Below, one piece after another: positions 46,082 to 58,589 of a DNA stretch of 64,000 nt. This stretch comes from Halichondria panicea (lineage: Eukaryota > Porifera > Demospongiae > Suberitida > Halichondriidae). Below the pieces are notes generated by a model. It did not search any database and was not told the origin of the DNA. It saw only the letters and a program-made list of their open reading frames with translations. The translations under genes were made by a program, and so were the position numbers. The stretch lies in the NCBI RefSeq assembly GCF_963675165.1, contig NC_087377.1:9131122-9195121 (forward strand), read 5' to 3'. Every line of letters starts with the position of its first letter. The first letter of the stretch is position 1.

Positions 46082-46446
46082 ATTCACGGTACGATGGACT
46101 CACGTTGTCTATAATGATATGATTAGATTTACACAACTTTGGCATTCCTTATCACAAAAAGACGTTATTGACCGACTGAGTTAGCTAAAGCTTAACATGC
46201 TAGCAGTGCGATTCTCAGTCAGTCAGGGTAGTGTGACGTTTAACTAGCCTCGAGGCTCAGCCGCTTTAAAATAAGTCGTGACTCGAGGCTAGGCTTTTGT
46301 GCCTTGCATGATGTTGTGTATTTGAGTCTAGTGCTTAGCTTTCCTCCAATACTCTTCAAGCTTAGCCCTAGAGGGCGGGCAATCAAGCTAAACCAGCACA
46401 TTCAACAGGATGTAGACCGTAGATTAATGAACAGGAAGTCAGTAAA
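46082..46446. other. Spacer with a CTAGCCTCGAG foldback
   Basis: No gene. CTAGCCTCGAG near 46244 is inverted near 46282-46292. Confidence 0.4.
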
Positions 46447-47170
46447 TAGACTGGAAACCACGCCCCTTTCTTTAGGGAAAGAGACTGGCCAGGTGACTAT
46501 CAACGACTCGTCCCAACGGAATGCTTGGAATGTAGTGTGTGCATGAATGCGTGGGAGATATCTAAACCACAATATTGCATAAATTTTATTATTATGTGAG
46601 TATTAATATTTTTAGCTGTACAGTTGCAGTATAAATGTTATGTCTACTTAGCTAGCTGTTTGGATATAAGTTGTCTATCAGTACTTCTCCAATGAAGCAA
46701 TTCTAAAGTTGCTATAACCTGGCTGGCTACAAGGCCACTGCAAAAATAACAGACAGAAGTCAGTAGCAGAGATCAGATATATTTGTCTCTCTGCCAACTG
46801 GTTTATGGAAAGTCCCTTTGCTTTGCCCTATTGCCAGCAACATTTGAGTTTCTATTACAGCGGTATCATTGCCACAGACAGGACAAGAACTAGGTACATC
46901 CAGGTGACAGCTAGCTCCAGACTTGGACATAGTTTTGCAGCAGTTGACTTGTGATTGAAATTAAGTTTGGTAGGTGGCTGAGCTAGCTAGCTTGCTAGAG
47001 TACAAGTAGATCTAGCTCGATCTAGCCAAAGTATACTAAACCGCAACACTGGTGACCACACCCTTTTCCCTGAACCACTTCCGCAAAATTCAGTACACAA
47101 TGAAGACGAGTCGTTGATAGTAACCTGGCCAGTCTCTTTCCCTAAAGAAAGGGGCGTGGTTTCCAGTCTA
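46447..47170. mobile_element. Mutator-type MITE, 724 bp, 9-bp TSD GTCAGTAAA
   Basis: TAGACTGGAAACCACGCCCC at the left and its inverse at the right, arms about 50 bp (through TTTCTTTAGGGAAAGAGACT). Exact GTCAGTAAA at 46438-46446 and 47171-47179; a 9-bp duplication is typical of MULEs. Related copies: 15907-23550 (split) and 63315-63635. Non-coding. Confidence 0.85.
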
Positions 47171-47583
47171 GTCAGTAAATTCCTTTTGTTGAGTTTTCCT
47201 TCTTCTCATGCAGTACTAGAATTGATTATCATATAGTTGCGGTTAATGGAATGCAACCTTAATGTTCCCTCTGTCTCCAGTCTATGGTGAGAAGTAAAAA
47301 ATGTTCTGGATGGTGCTACAGACAGTTATGCATTAATATTGCTGGGTATCATATTTGGTTGCAGTTATGCTGTCAAGCACTATACATAATTGTAATAATA
47401 TTATAGCCGTAAAACAGAACAAATAAATAAGAACTTTTGTGTTCACACAAGACACCTGGAGCTATAATTTTTTACATCTAAACACTATACAATGTAATCG
47501 TTAATTATAGTCACTGGAGTTGCAAAAATAGAAGTCATCTAAAGTAATAAAAACAATGGACAATACGATGATTATTATAGTGT
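47171..47583. other. 3' flank of the minus-strand receptor gene
   Basis: No gene. AT-rich; probably 3' UTR and spacer of the gene ending at 47584. Confidence 0.4.
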
Positions 47584-49859
47584 TTAAAATTGCACATGTC
47601 CATAAGCAAGGTTCCCCTGGGTGTGGGGTTCTGGTTTAATACTGTCTGGTTCTTCATATATAGCAACTACAGGTGGTCTTATTTCAGTTTCCGTTTCCAG
47701 ATTTATTTTCTGATTCCTCCTGCACTTGTTTATTGCCAGCGCACTGATGGTACCAATGGATACTCCAAGAACCAGGGTCAACAGGAAAGTTAGGGCAAAT
47801 GTGAGAGCAATTGCAGCTTCTGGAGACAAGGTAGCTACAGAAATAGAAGCATACGACATATAATTACACATTACACAAAAATGTTAAACGCAATTCGGAA
47901 ATAAAATTGATGAAGCTGTGAGCATTAATTCTTCAATGCAAGGAACACAGCTAGGGCGATGGCTATATAATTTTGTATATATTATAATTATATATATATA
48001 TATAAGATCATGTTTAGAGCATGTGTAACAAAAGAAGATGCAGTTGGTCTCAATCAGGTATTGTGCATGTTATACTGCATTAAACTCACGTATAAAGGGT
48101 TCACACTGAGCAACAGTACCACTCCATTCACCATTGCTCAAACACTCTCTGTATGGAGAGGAGTCACCTGAAAGTAGGTGAGTGCCCTTATTACAGAACG
48201 GTATGGCAAAGTTTTGGGCTCCAGGGGTGGTCCCATTGTAGCACACACGCCCATTGGAAATGATGATACCACCAACAAAACCATCCATTAAACACATCTC
48301 CGAGGGTTCTATTGGACCTTCAGACAATTCAGCTACATCACATTCTGCAGTGGTATACATACGTAAATGCACATAGTCAATATTTGCTGTTATATACCAC
48401 TCACCTGAGCGTAATACTCCCGTCACCTTAAATGATAGTACTCCTTGGTTGAAGTAAATGGAATAACAATAAGGTTGTAGAGATGTAAGGATAACTTCCA
48501 GAGTATCTCCAGCCGTGCCGTTAGCTGAAATTACAGTATTGGCATCACAGTTAGACATGATTCCGTAGGTCACTGTCAAACCGGTTGAGCCTTGGAAACC
48601 ACTGGACAGACGAGCGGACACAGTAGCATTGGAATCTTTTACAACTACTGTCAAAGTCACCAATGAAGAGATGCTGACTGGCACTGCAAAAAATGGTTAA
48701 TATCAAAGATGAACAATATCAAACTCACCTTGGAAGGGTGTATTCACTGATTGACCACCTCCTATTCCATTGGACACAGTCACAGTCACAGTAAAGGGGT
48801 TGCTGGGGCGATTATCACTAATGAAATTAGTCTGGTACTGACACAGGGTAGCATTGCAGTCGCTCATGAGAACAACTTGTGGATCACCGACGGTTTGTAC
48901 GGAGTAAGTAACTGCAGGAGACAAACCAGGAGCAACCACAACAGGAGTCTGCATGTGCATGAAAAGTGTTTGTAACGCACAGTACCGGCAAATGCTACCA
49001 AGTTAGAGCTTACCACTACTGGGAAGGTAACAATGATAGAGTCGAGGCTGTCATCAGAATACACTGCCAGCACACTGACATCACCAGCAGGAGGGGGAGA
49101 CGGTTCTATATAATTATTAAGAGTCACAATGATACACTCACCCTATAGCTCTCACTCACCCATTAAGTTAAGCATTATGGTATTAAAGCTTCCTGTCTGA
49201 CCACCACACAAGATAGAGTTGGCCCTGACCATAACTGAGCAGCTCTGTGGAGCAGTCAAACCAGAACAAACTCCTCCTAACATGTTGGTAGAAACTGAAC
49301 AAGAGCCTCCACAATCTGAGATGATATCATAAGACGACGAGGTTCTACAGCCACTGGTTAAGTCCATCCAAGTTACAGAGAATGTGGCCACATCAACAGC
49401 TGTCACCATCACATTAGTGGGTGGTGGGGGTGGACCTGTGGGAGGTTAAACGTCAGTAGACTATTGTCACACTGTGATGCTGTTTACCTGCTACTTGCAA
49501 GGAATGACTGCCAATCACAGTACTATCATCTCTTGAACACATTACAGTTTGTCCATCCATGTTGGCACTGATAGTAACTGACAGTTCTGATGTATAGCAA
49601 GGTTCTGCTCCACTAGTGTCCACTGAAGTACCATTACCGATAATAGCCCCACTTGTACAAGTTCCAACAGCAGTCCCTCCAGAGTACTGACTATGGACTA
49701 ATATCACATTGTTGGCTGGACAATCAAAGGCAGTTCCTGACCACACCGTAATAACTCCACCGACCACAGTACAAATGTAGGTCTCCATATCACCAGGGCA
49801 GAAACACAGTCTTCCATTGGGAAGAGTGGGTGGGACTAAGGTTTCAGCGGCTCCATCAC
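47584..49859 (-). CDS. Type I receptor: Ig-like, FN3-like domains, CCP, TM, ITIM-like tail; 5' end missing
   Basis: Seven exons, all phases matching and no stops: 49859-49488 (Ig-like; VVGGVITVWSGTAFDCPAN, GQTVMCSRDD), 49435-49160 (FN3; PPTNVMVTAVDVATFSVTW), 49105-49014 and 48948-48729 (one FN3 split by an intron), 48683-48405 (FN3-like beta domain), 48344-48090 (CCP/sushi; CYNGTTPG, YRECLSNGEWSGTVAQCEP), 47834-47584 (TM and tail). The TM is ALTFALTFLLTLVLGVSIGT followed by NKCRRNQK. The tail has AIYEEPDS, then PHTQGNLAYGHVQF and the stop. LAYGHV fits the ITIM consensus. Exon 1 begins in phase 1, so at least one 5' exon (signal peptide) is missing from what I can recognise; repeats occupy the upstream DNA from 49930. 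Cell-surface recognition role is inferred from architecture. Confidence 0.8.
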
Positions 49860-51062
49860 CTAGATTTATGACAGTCTATAATAATCAGCCTTTGCTACTT
49901 TTGGCACGCGACTATCATAATAAGGATGCCATGTTTTTACCTCGGGTGTGCATGCGCAGCAATCGAGGTATACGGTAGTGTGTTTGTGTGTGTGTGAGAG
50001 AGAACGTTCTATACGCTTTTACCGTTAAAAGATATACGGCGTATATCTTTTAATTTATCGGACACTTCTAATTACCCCGGACACTCTTTTGGGCAATTTT
50101 CGTTGTTCTAATACAACGGACACTCCAGTGCTTTAATATTACTAAATATCCGGACAAAGTTGCATTCATAGACGGCAAGTAAGACTTAGAGTGCTGCAGT
50201 TATATAGCTTTGAGTAACTATATAGTTTTATAGCTAGTGCAACTATTCAGTCGCACACTGTTCTATTAAACTTAGCTAGCTCGCACGCAGCTGCTTGCTT
50301 GTTCTAATTATTCCGGACACTTCGCATGCTCTATAAAAATCTGTTCCAATTATACACGGACAATTTCCAAAATAATTATTTTTTGCTGTCCGATAAATTA
50401 GAAGATATACGATAGTCACAATTTTTTTAGTGGATTTACAAAATAATGCTTTAAAGTAGAAGTAAGAGTTTCTATAATAAGTCACATTGCAGTTAGTGGA
50501 TTTAAAAATAATTTTGCGACGCTGTTGGTTTTGTAGGACTCTCAGACTGCGTAGCGTAGCAAAATCTGTTATAATAATTATAACTTAGCTATATTCTACT
50601 TAGTAGCTCTGCACTATACAACGCTAGCTATTTAATTGGTAGCTGCAAAGCCACAGTTTATTCATTGCTATCAGCCATTATAATTATCAACCTCCTGACC
50701 ATACTATATAGATGAAATATACGACGTACGAAACTCAAACACACGTACCGTAACACCTCTATTTCATTAAGTGAGAAAGGCTTGTGTCGCTCGGGCTGTG
50801 GCTTTTATCTAGTATTCAGCCTAGGTAATTGAATTTCTGCATTTTTATTACATTCCACAATACTATTATAGTAGTAAATAACAATATACCCCTAACACTG
50901 ACACCACATTTCCTAAGAATGCATCAGATGCGATGCAAAAATTTCCTGGGGGAGCATGCCCCCAGACGGCCGTGTGCATTAGTACACATGCAGATAATCG
51001 CCTCACCCCCCCTGTCAATTGTTTCTGTATGAAGAAGGCCTGCATGCTGTCAGTATATAAGC
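49860..51062. other. Repeat-rich upstream region of the receptor gene
   Basis: Holds a repeat block at 49960-50010 and 50600-50660 shared with 54990-55320 (GAGGTATACGGTAGTGTGTT, ACGCTAGCTATT, GGTAGCTGCAA) and the MITE at 50041-50410. No signal peptide exon found. 50411-51060 otherwise shows nothing. Confidence 0.5.
50041..50410. repeat. MITE family E with GTATATCTTTTAATTTATCG ends
   Basis: Left GTATATCTTTTAATTTATCG, right inverted with one mismatch; interior repeats of TTCTAATTA.NCCGGACACT. 370 bp, non-coding. Confidence 0.75.
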
Positions 51063-51708
51063 ATAGATAGTGGAGGGAGAGGGATTGGAAACTTGATCTC
51101 GTGGGCTTATGTTTCTACATGTGTACTGATGGCAGATGCGTTATTTGCATTGTATATTTCCTGGGAAATGAGCTACAGTCTTCTTATTCTGAGATTAAAT
51201 GCAATGTAAATGTGCATGCTTGCTAATATGGTTGTGTGCTTTATACAGAAGTCTTCAAAAACCGTTGAGGTTTGTTTTGACTTTTCCACAGTGTTGTAGC
51301 TCCCCAACCAACTAGTATTTTTGTCCATTAATCCCTTTTATGAGAATCTGAATTGTTGATTTTGAAAGGTAAGTGAATATATCACTGAGAGAATTGTATG
51401 AAACTATAAGTTTAATTTTGAAAACGTTTAACTGAATTGATGAAAACATCGATTTTTCCCCTCTGTAAAAATAATGCTTGGAGTTTTGTGCTATTTAGCT
51501 TGATATACTGATTCTATATAAGTGTGTGCATCGTATCGTAGTATTGTAGAAGTACCCATTGTTAGATCTCGTAATACACATGTAACACAATCGGTATCAT
51601 ACTGTATCTCTATGCCTCGAAAACGCCATATATAGGAAGGCTGACAAAAGGAGGGAACGAGATAAAAACTGTCAAGCCAAACACATAATTAATAGTACTG
51701 AAGTTCAG

Positions 51709-53870
51709 TTGCCAGGCAAATTGTGGGGTTGCCTGAAGACGCAAACAAAGACTGTATATTGTAAATGGGATTCTAGGGATTCCATCAATGAGGCTGTTGT
51801 GGAACCAGCTAAAGTGTTGCACAATGTAACCGTTAAGAAGGATGGAACCTGGACTGTACATGCATGTCTACGGAAAAGAAGTCGACCGCATGAACTGTGA
51901 TGTGTTGAAGCATCTACCTGTATGCATGTATCTCTCCTATCAAAGTGACAGAAATACTATCAGTATTAGATCAAAAAACCTTGTGTGCATGCTGGCCATC
52001 CAGACGACGATTTTGTTACAATGATCAAATCAAAAAAAGGGAAAATACTTTCAGTTTGTGGAAAGATCACCTCTTTCTTAGACAAGAATCCAGTTGAGTC
52101 TAATGGCAAACAATTTATTCCGAAACTATTCGTACAACAAATTGTAATATTTTCGCAAGTGGGAGGTGTAAAGCCTGTATAAAGTATAGAGGTAATCTGC
52201 GTTCTATCCACATGCAATGGAAGAAATCAATTAATACTGTTACTGTCGATGTTCGTTGTAATGAGAGATATGTAAGCACTCCTGAAAAGAAGAAGAAAAT
52301 GGTGATTTTACGATCTAAAGTTAACGCCATGGAAAAACTATCACAAGATTAAGAGAGATCAAAAGTTGAGACATTAATCGAGTCTAATGGGGAGCTAGTA
52401 TAGATGACAAATTGCATTCCGATTTTTACAATCATGAACGAAAAATGACGCTAATGTATCTAGAGATTTTCCTGAGGGAAGTTTCCCACGACTGCTTTGA
52501 GACAAGCAAAGAAAAGCTGCCTCTTTAGAAAACTAATGGTATGAGATGGTGGCATCCTCTAGTAATAAAATGGTGTTTGAATCTGAAACTACTTTCTGGG
52601 GGTGCTTATAGTGCCCTACGTACCAGTGGGTTTTTAACTCTCCCATATGCAAGGACTCTAGAGATTATTCAAATGTATTTGAGTCGAAAATTGAATTTCA
52701 AGATGAGGTTGATAAGCAATTGCTAGACGATCTTCCACCATAGAAATTTTGTATAAGTCTGATAATTGACGAAATGAAGATAAAAGAGGGGATTGTATAT
52801 AATAAAGCAACGGGTAGTGTTATTGGTTTTACTAATAATTATTGGAGATATTAACAATGATCTGTTAAAGCTAGAGGAGGGGGAGGAGAATCACCTAGCT
52901 AAGCAAGTTCTGGTGCTGATGGTCCGTGGTACGATGTTTAGTCTAACTTTTCCATATGCTAACTTTGGAACGCTCGGTATTACGGCCGACTTGTTGTATC
53001 CCATCATATGGGAAGCTATTCAAAGGCTTGAACTGAATGGACTAAGTGTTATATCTGTAACTGCCGACGGAGCAAGTCCGAACCGAAAATTTTTCCGGAT
53101 GTACAAAAATCCGAAAGATAAGGATACCTTTATCCACAAAGCACGGAATCCTTATAGTATTGAAAACCGATGGGTGTATTTCTTTTCTGACCAGCCACAC
53201 TTGATAAAGACAATTCGCAATTGTTGGTCGCATTCAGTGTTTGGCGGTACCCGACTCATGCATGAAGGTAATACAGTTTTGCAGGTTGTAACTATTTTGT
53301 TATTTTTCCGTATATAGGTATCCGGAAAGTACATTGAATGGAAACATCTGCGGAGCTCTCCATAACAAAGTTCAGAGTACCTCACTGTCTTCAAAAGGAT
53401 TGTCATTGTTACCAAAACTCAAGGAGAACACGTTAAGCTTTCTTGCTTTTCGAGGATGCGTGTGGATCTAGCTGCACAAGTGAGTTAAATTGCACTCATT
53501 TAATGTTATAACCTGATCTATAATCATTGCTTTTTAGGTGTTGAGCCAGAGTGTAGCAAGTGCTTTTGCGTATTTTAATGACCCTGCAACCGTCGAAACT
53601 CAATGTTTTGTATCTTAATTCTTTCATTGCTTAAAGAGTATGTTCGAAAACGAAAGCCTCAGCTAAAGCCTTATACTTCTCAGGTAACTGGAAGGTAATT
53701 ATATTCACAAAATTTATGTCCTGTGTTTTTCCCGTACAGTGGCTTGATGAGGATTTTTTGAAATATCTTCAAGATTGGGAGGATTCTGTCAATGCTATCG
53801 AAGATCTGGAAGCAGGTGCAAAAAACAAGATGTTACTCTCTCGGGAGAGTCTGGAAGGGATTCAAATTAC
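51709..53870 (+). pseudogene. P-element/THAP9-type transposase relic
   Basis: Broken by stops and frame changes. Recognisable pieces: GHPDDDFVTMIKSKKGKIL and a Cys/Lys-rich segment; LIIDEMKIKEGIVYNKATGS near 52757-52815, with the first catalytic Asp region of P transposases; GDINNDLLKLEEGEENHLAK; SVTADGASPNRKFFRMY with the second Asp region; DQPHLIKTIRNCW, the typical P/THAP9 motif. Further downstream pieces resemble the GTP-insertion region (53440-53830). At least five disruptions, so inactive. The THAP DNA-binding domain is not seen. Confidence 0.7.
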
Positions 53871-54577
53871 TGGTAGGATGTTTACCGTGTGAATTTATTA
53901 GGAAGTGTTTGTTATGTCGCAGGTTCATGCAGACATTTGAGTTTAGTGAAATCGTATTCAACAACTGATAAAATGCACAAGAACAAAGGTATAAGTATGT
54001 ACAAGACAAAAGGCAGTGGAACAGAGGCTCCCATACACAAAGAGCCGCCTGGAGCGGGCCCCTATAGCTAGGCACAAAGGGAACAAAGAACAACTATACA
54101 GAAAGAACCTACTAACGAACAGAAACCACAATAACAGAAAAGTACTATACAGGAAGTAAAGTTAACCACAGGACATGAGTTAATTAACACAACTAAAAGT
54201 AATGTTATGTCTACTGAAAATTTAATAGATGATATACTCCACTACCCAAACGTAGGTGCACACAAACAAAATTAATGTTAAGCTAGTTGATTTTTGTATT
54301 GGATGTTGTTTATATGTTTCTATCCATGATGCAGCCATTGAAAATTCTCTGATGGTAATTAACCCATATAGCTTAATTATTTATTGTATGGCTTCTGAGG
54401 TATGGCCACCTGAATATTGCCGTTTTCCCACACAGTTTCCCTCACTTAGTTGTACGTAAAGAGAAATAACTTATGATCAGAGTGTTTCCAAGATGTGTCA
54501 CTAATATCAACTTGTAGCTTATGTAACGGGGTTTCGTATGGTATGTTGTGCGGCTTCTATTAATCAATTTACTGATT

Positions 54578-54935
54578 ATGGGATACATGTTAAAATTTGA
54601 TTTAGATTTTTCTTTGAAACAACCAATTTTTTCCTGGTATACTGAATTATAATGTTCAACTACAATTACCCTCTTTGTAGAAAAAATTTGGTGATGGGAT
54701 CATAATAGGTTTTGGAGATAAAGTAATTATGTAGTTAACACCTTATAGACAAGACTATACTCATTTGAGTATACACCTAATAATTATTAACTCCAAAACC
54801 CATTATGATCCCATCACCAAATTTTTTCTACAAAGAGGGTAATTGTACTTGAGGCATTATAATATCAGGAAAAAATATTCAATTGGTTGTTTCAAAGAAA
54901 AATTTAAACCAAATTTTAATATGTATCACAGATTT
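54578..54935. repeat. Long hairpin, about 150-bp arms
   Basis: CTACAATTACCCTCTTTGTA at 54659 is inverted at about 54828-54848, and the arms extend inward (AAATTTGGTGATGGGATCAT) and outward (CTTTGAAACAACCAATTTTT). The outer part is more diverged. It is nested within the P-like element. Confidence 0.85.
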
Positions 54936-56451
54936 ACTAGCTCTTCAACAGTTGTCTTGGACGTACAGTCTTTATTATGCCTCAGTGCATGCGCAAGCGA
55001 GGTATACGGTAGTGTGTTTGTGTGTCTGTGTGTGTGTAGACTGCTACAGCTGCTGAAGGATGAATCAAGTAAGAGTTTCTATAGGCTTCTAGTCATGTTT
55101 ACTTGGATTTTAATTCGTGGATTTGCAAAATACCGGTAATGCTTCGTTCTCGAGTTATGCGGCCTAGTTTGCTTACTTGGAATGCCATTGCAGCCTTTTC
55201 AGAAGAGCACATAGCCAAACTTGTTTACCGAGTGTTGCTCTACTTAGTAGTTATAGCTCTACACTAGAACGCTAGCTATTGGTAGCTGCAAGAGTGAGAA
55301 GAGAGCTGCAAGGCTCCATTAATTTTAGACTTGAACTTTTGGCATCAATCGTTTTTAACAACAATCATGGTCGATCATTACCCACTCTCTGAGTTTTTGC
55401 ATGCAGCAAAATTAAATTGTTTATCATGTGCAAAAAAGCTATTAGTAGCTTTATGTTATGTAGCTTTGGCATCTCCACCGAGGCATCAGCACCTGTGGTG
55501 CTTTCATCTAATTCTTTTTTTACGAGACGTTCAAAAATCTTTTCATATATTATAAGTTGCATACAAATTGGATCGAAGATCTCAAATTGCAAAGCATTTG
55601 ATTTCATTCATTCACAAGAACACCTTTTTTGTCCGTTCTCAGTTGATGAAATAGCCCCCACAGTTTTGCCCTTTTTGTCCTTTGTACTCTGTCACAAGTA
55701 TGTTTAATTTGTGCTTGCAGAAAAGCTGTGATACTGGTAGAGAAGGTATCCAATACTTTCATGTTGGCTTCACAACAGCTTTTATCCAAGATATCTTCTG
55801 TCCTCTTCTTCAGGTTAGTCCTCCGGCTACTTTCAAGGATACTAGTACATTTCTCTTGTAGTATTTCAGTATTTCATGAAAAGCACCACATATCAAATCA
55901 GACATAGCTAGCTAGCTAGCTATAAATGTTTATGCCTCACACATGGACGGTTAACCCGTTTACCACCATGGAAGAAATAAAAGAAGAAAGATGTAATTGA
56001 ATGCCATATTTAACTCGCGCATGTGCCGCATGAAACTGGGAGTTTTCAATCCCTCTCCCTCCACTATCTATGGTATAAGCTACTAAACTTCCATACTTGA
56101 GCACATAATTATGTGATCCAGGACACTACTTAGCTACCGTATTACTACAGTGGAACCTCCATAAAATGAACACCATTGGGGATGGCCGTTGTAGAGAGTG
56201 GTCTTCCTTGGGAGGTTTCGATTGCCAGCTATATATGTATGTTCTATGAGTCATTTCTTGCTGCTAATGAATCTTGGAGCTTTGCTAACTGCTTCTTTAG
56301 CTCATACAAGCTTTGAAAAGGCTGCTCAGGGGCATTAAGGACTGTCAAAATTAGAATGACAAGAAATGTATTATAATGATTTCATGCACATGACGTCACG
56401 CATTGGAATGTTTATCACGTGAGTTGGGTGGCTAACTCTACAGTTACTATG

Positions 56452-57453
56452 GGGTTGGGAGGGGTTGTTATAAAAGAAATGAGGAAATGAGGAAATAAGA
56501 AATAGAAATGAGAACGAGAAATGAGCTGTTAGGCAGAGCGTATCTATGGGCAGAGCAAGTCTGAAGACAAGCTAACATCTACTGAGCTACAGGTACGTAC
56601 CTCCTGGTGACAAGTCTCCTGGTACTCTGCCACCATACAGAACTTATGTTCCTCTGGTACACGGTGTGACACTCTCTACCTCTATCTACTTGTGTGCCAT
56701 GTATACGACTGGCATGGTTCAGACATCAGATCTACCTACGTAACGGTACTTACATGTACTGTCCTACAGTCCCACAGTCTCAAACAATTTACCTATGCGT
56801 GGCTATACTGGGAATACATTCACCGATTTCACAATCCGGTGGGCAAGTGATAGTCAATGGACTGGACTCAATGTCAACATCTACATGTAAGTAACAGCAA
56901 AGAAACCTCCAAAACTGTTTGTCAAACCAAGCAAATTCTAATGATCTGCCAGTCCTGTCGTAAAGCTGCAGGAAGTAATGACATTAGTACACTGTACTGG
57001 TATCATATCCAATCTCGCTACAGGGTGAAGAAAGCAATTCCCATTACCATTCTCACAAGCAATGCTTAGTTAAAGCTGATGCTACCTTTAATGAAGAAAG
57101 CTCACTGTGCCATCTGAAGCGATGGTAAAATTTAATTCTTACAATGTGTCCGACAACCTGTATTGTGTGGAGGTGCCACTATAATTATATATTTGATAAC
57201 TAAAATAATACTTAGTCACCTACTAGCTTCTTGGCTGATATCAGTCATTTTTGTGCATCTATATAATAATAATTATTATAACAATGTCATAATTATTGTG
57301 ATGAAAATTAATGCCATGGTGATGATCGTAACCAAAATATAATTATTATTATTATTCTATTTCTTATTTTTTCATTTCCTATTTCTTATTTCCTCATTTC
57401 CTCATTTCTTATTTCTCATTTCCTCATTTCTCATTCCCTGTTTATAACAACCC
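56452..57453. mobile_element. 1.0-kb element with GGGTTGTTATAAA ends, 9-bp TSD GTTACTATG
   Basis: Left GGGTTGGGAGGGGTTGTTAT, right inverted GGGTTGTTATAAACAGGGAA; purine-rich arms of (A)GAAATGAGGAAAT repeats about 100 bp long. GTTACTATG at 56443-56451 and 57454-57462. A third end of this family starts at about 63930 and runs off the window. The 9-bp duplication suggests Mutator-type. Only short unassigned ORFs inside. Confidence 0.8.
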
Positions 57454-57518
57454 GTTACTATGTGAGGGTGGAGCTTCGGTCACATGCCGCTGTACTTAAC
57501 TTACTGAAATTGACCGTA

Positions 57519-58580
57519 ATGTCTAGAGCGGAAGTGCCTGTCACGTTAACCGTTACATAACAAGATTGAATTCTGGCTCATTCCTAACCTATTTTTCTCC
57601 AATAGAGCCTATATATAGGAAGGAAGGCTTTGAAAGCCTTTGCACCCACAGCTGAAGCTATCCTGAGTACTTCCTAAGTATTTCCAATCGTTTGTGAGCT
57701 ACTATTAGTCACACAGCTGAGCCTGTGTCACAAAACTATATATCCAGCTGGAGCTAAGCCTAAGAGAGATTTAACGACTCTCAACAGCTTGCAGCAACAA
57801 TACTGGGAAGCTAAATCCTATTTCAGACTTCTCTGAATAACTAGTAAGCAGTAATTTAGTGTAGCCTCGGTCCCAGGCCGATTTTTTTTTAATAGAACGG
57901 AGTTGAAAAATACGGCCTGGTATTGATTGTATCTGGGCGTGGCAGGAACCGGAAACCAAAGTAGAGATTCTTCACGCTTTGTTTTATGTCATATTTAAGT
58001 TTAATACCGTAATTTAGCTCCGTGTGTGCTCTGAAGTAACTGAATCTAGCCATAGATTATCTAGCTAGCTAGCTACTGCAAGTTTAAGTTGTTCAGATTA
58101 ACGTATACATTGTCTGCTTCACAAGAAGGCCCCACTCTCATTGCAGAACAGGCCCAGCTCTTGTCAGAAGGAAGAAACGTCTTTGCCATGGTTTTCAACA
58201 TGGTATGACAAGTCTCTTGCTTTCACTCACTGCCCTTTGTGATGGACTACAAACTAGTAGGTAGGACCAACACTGCCGACCCTTGTCGACAGGTGTGTTG
58301 TTCTTGCAAATCTCTCTGCTTCTTGGGTTCCTAACCACGACCAGATACACGCCCAGATACAATCAACACCAGGCCTGGTTGTTGGCCTAGCTAGAAACAA
58401 CTCGGCCTGGAATCGAGGCTATAATTTAGTGGTACATTTTGAGAACTCATTGTAAAAAACATTTTGCCTCACTCAGCAATGTTTGGGCTCACGTGATGTT
58501 GTCTGGCTTTAATGTACAAGAATATCACGTGACAGATAACTTCCACTTTAGACATCGAGTTGCAAGAACTCTGCAAACGT
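57519..58580. mobile_element. Pogo-type MITE family D, copy 2, with nested insertion
   Basis: Collinear with 35310-35856 (GTCTAGAGCGGAAGT, GTGAGCTACTATTAGT, CAGCTTGCAGCAACA, then ATATCACGTGAC, TTGCAAGAACTCTG). Interrupted at 57863-58428 by an insertion bounded by GCCTCGGTCCCAGGCCG and inverted CGGCCTGGAATCGAGGC, the foldback family also at 6728. The outermost left end is missing. Confidence 0.7.
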
Positions 58581-58589
58581 CTGTAGCTA

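Larger units (their letters stand above)
51063..56073 (+). mobile_element. P-like DNA transposon, 5.0 kb, decayed
   Basis: ATAGATAGTGGAGGGAGAGG at 51063 is inverted at 56042-56070; TATAAGC occurs at both edges (51056-51062, 56074-56080) as a likely 7-bp duplication. The interior has THAP9/P-element-type transposase remnants (51709-53870), a long hairpin at 54590-54930, a dispersed repeat at 54990-55320 and an unassigned minus-strand ORF pair at 55365-55789 separated by one stop. Solo fragments with the same TIR (GGAGGGATTGGAAAC) occur near 14029 and, inverted, near 63133. Confidence 0.65.
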
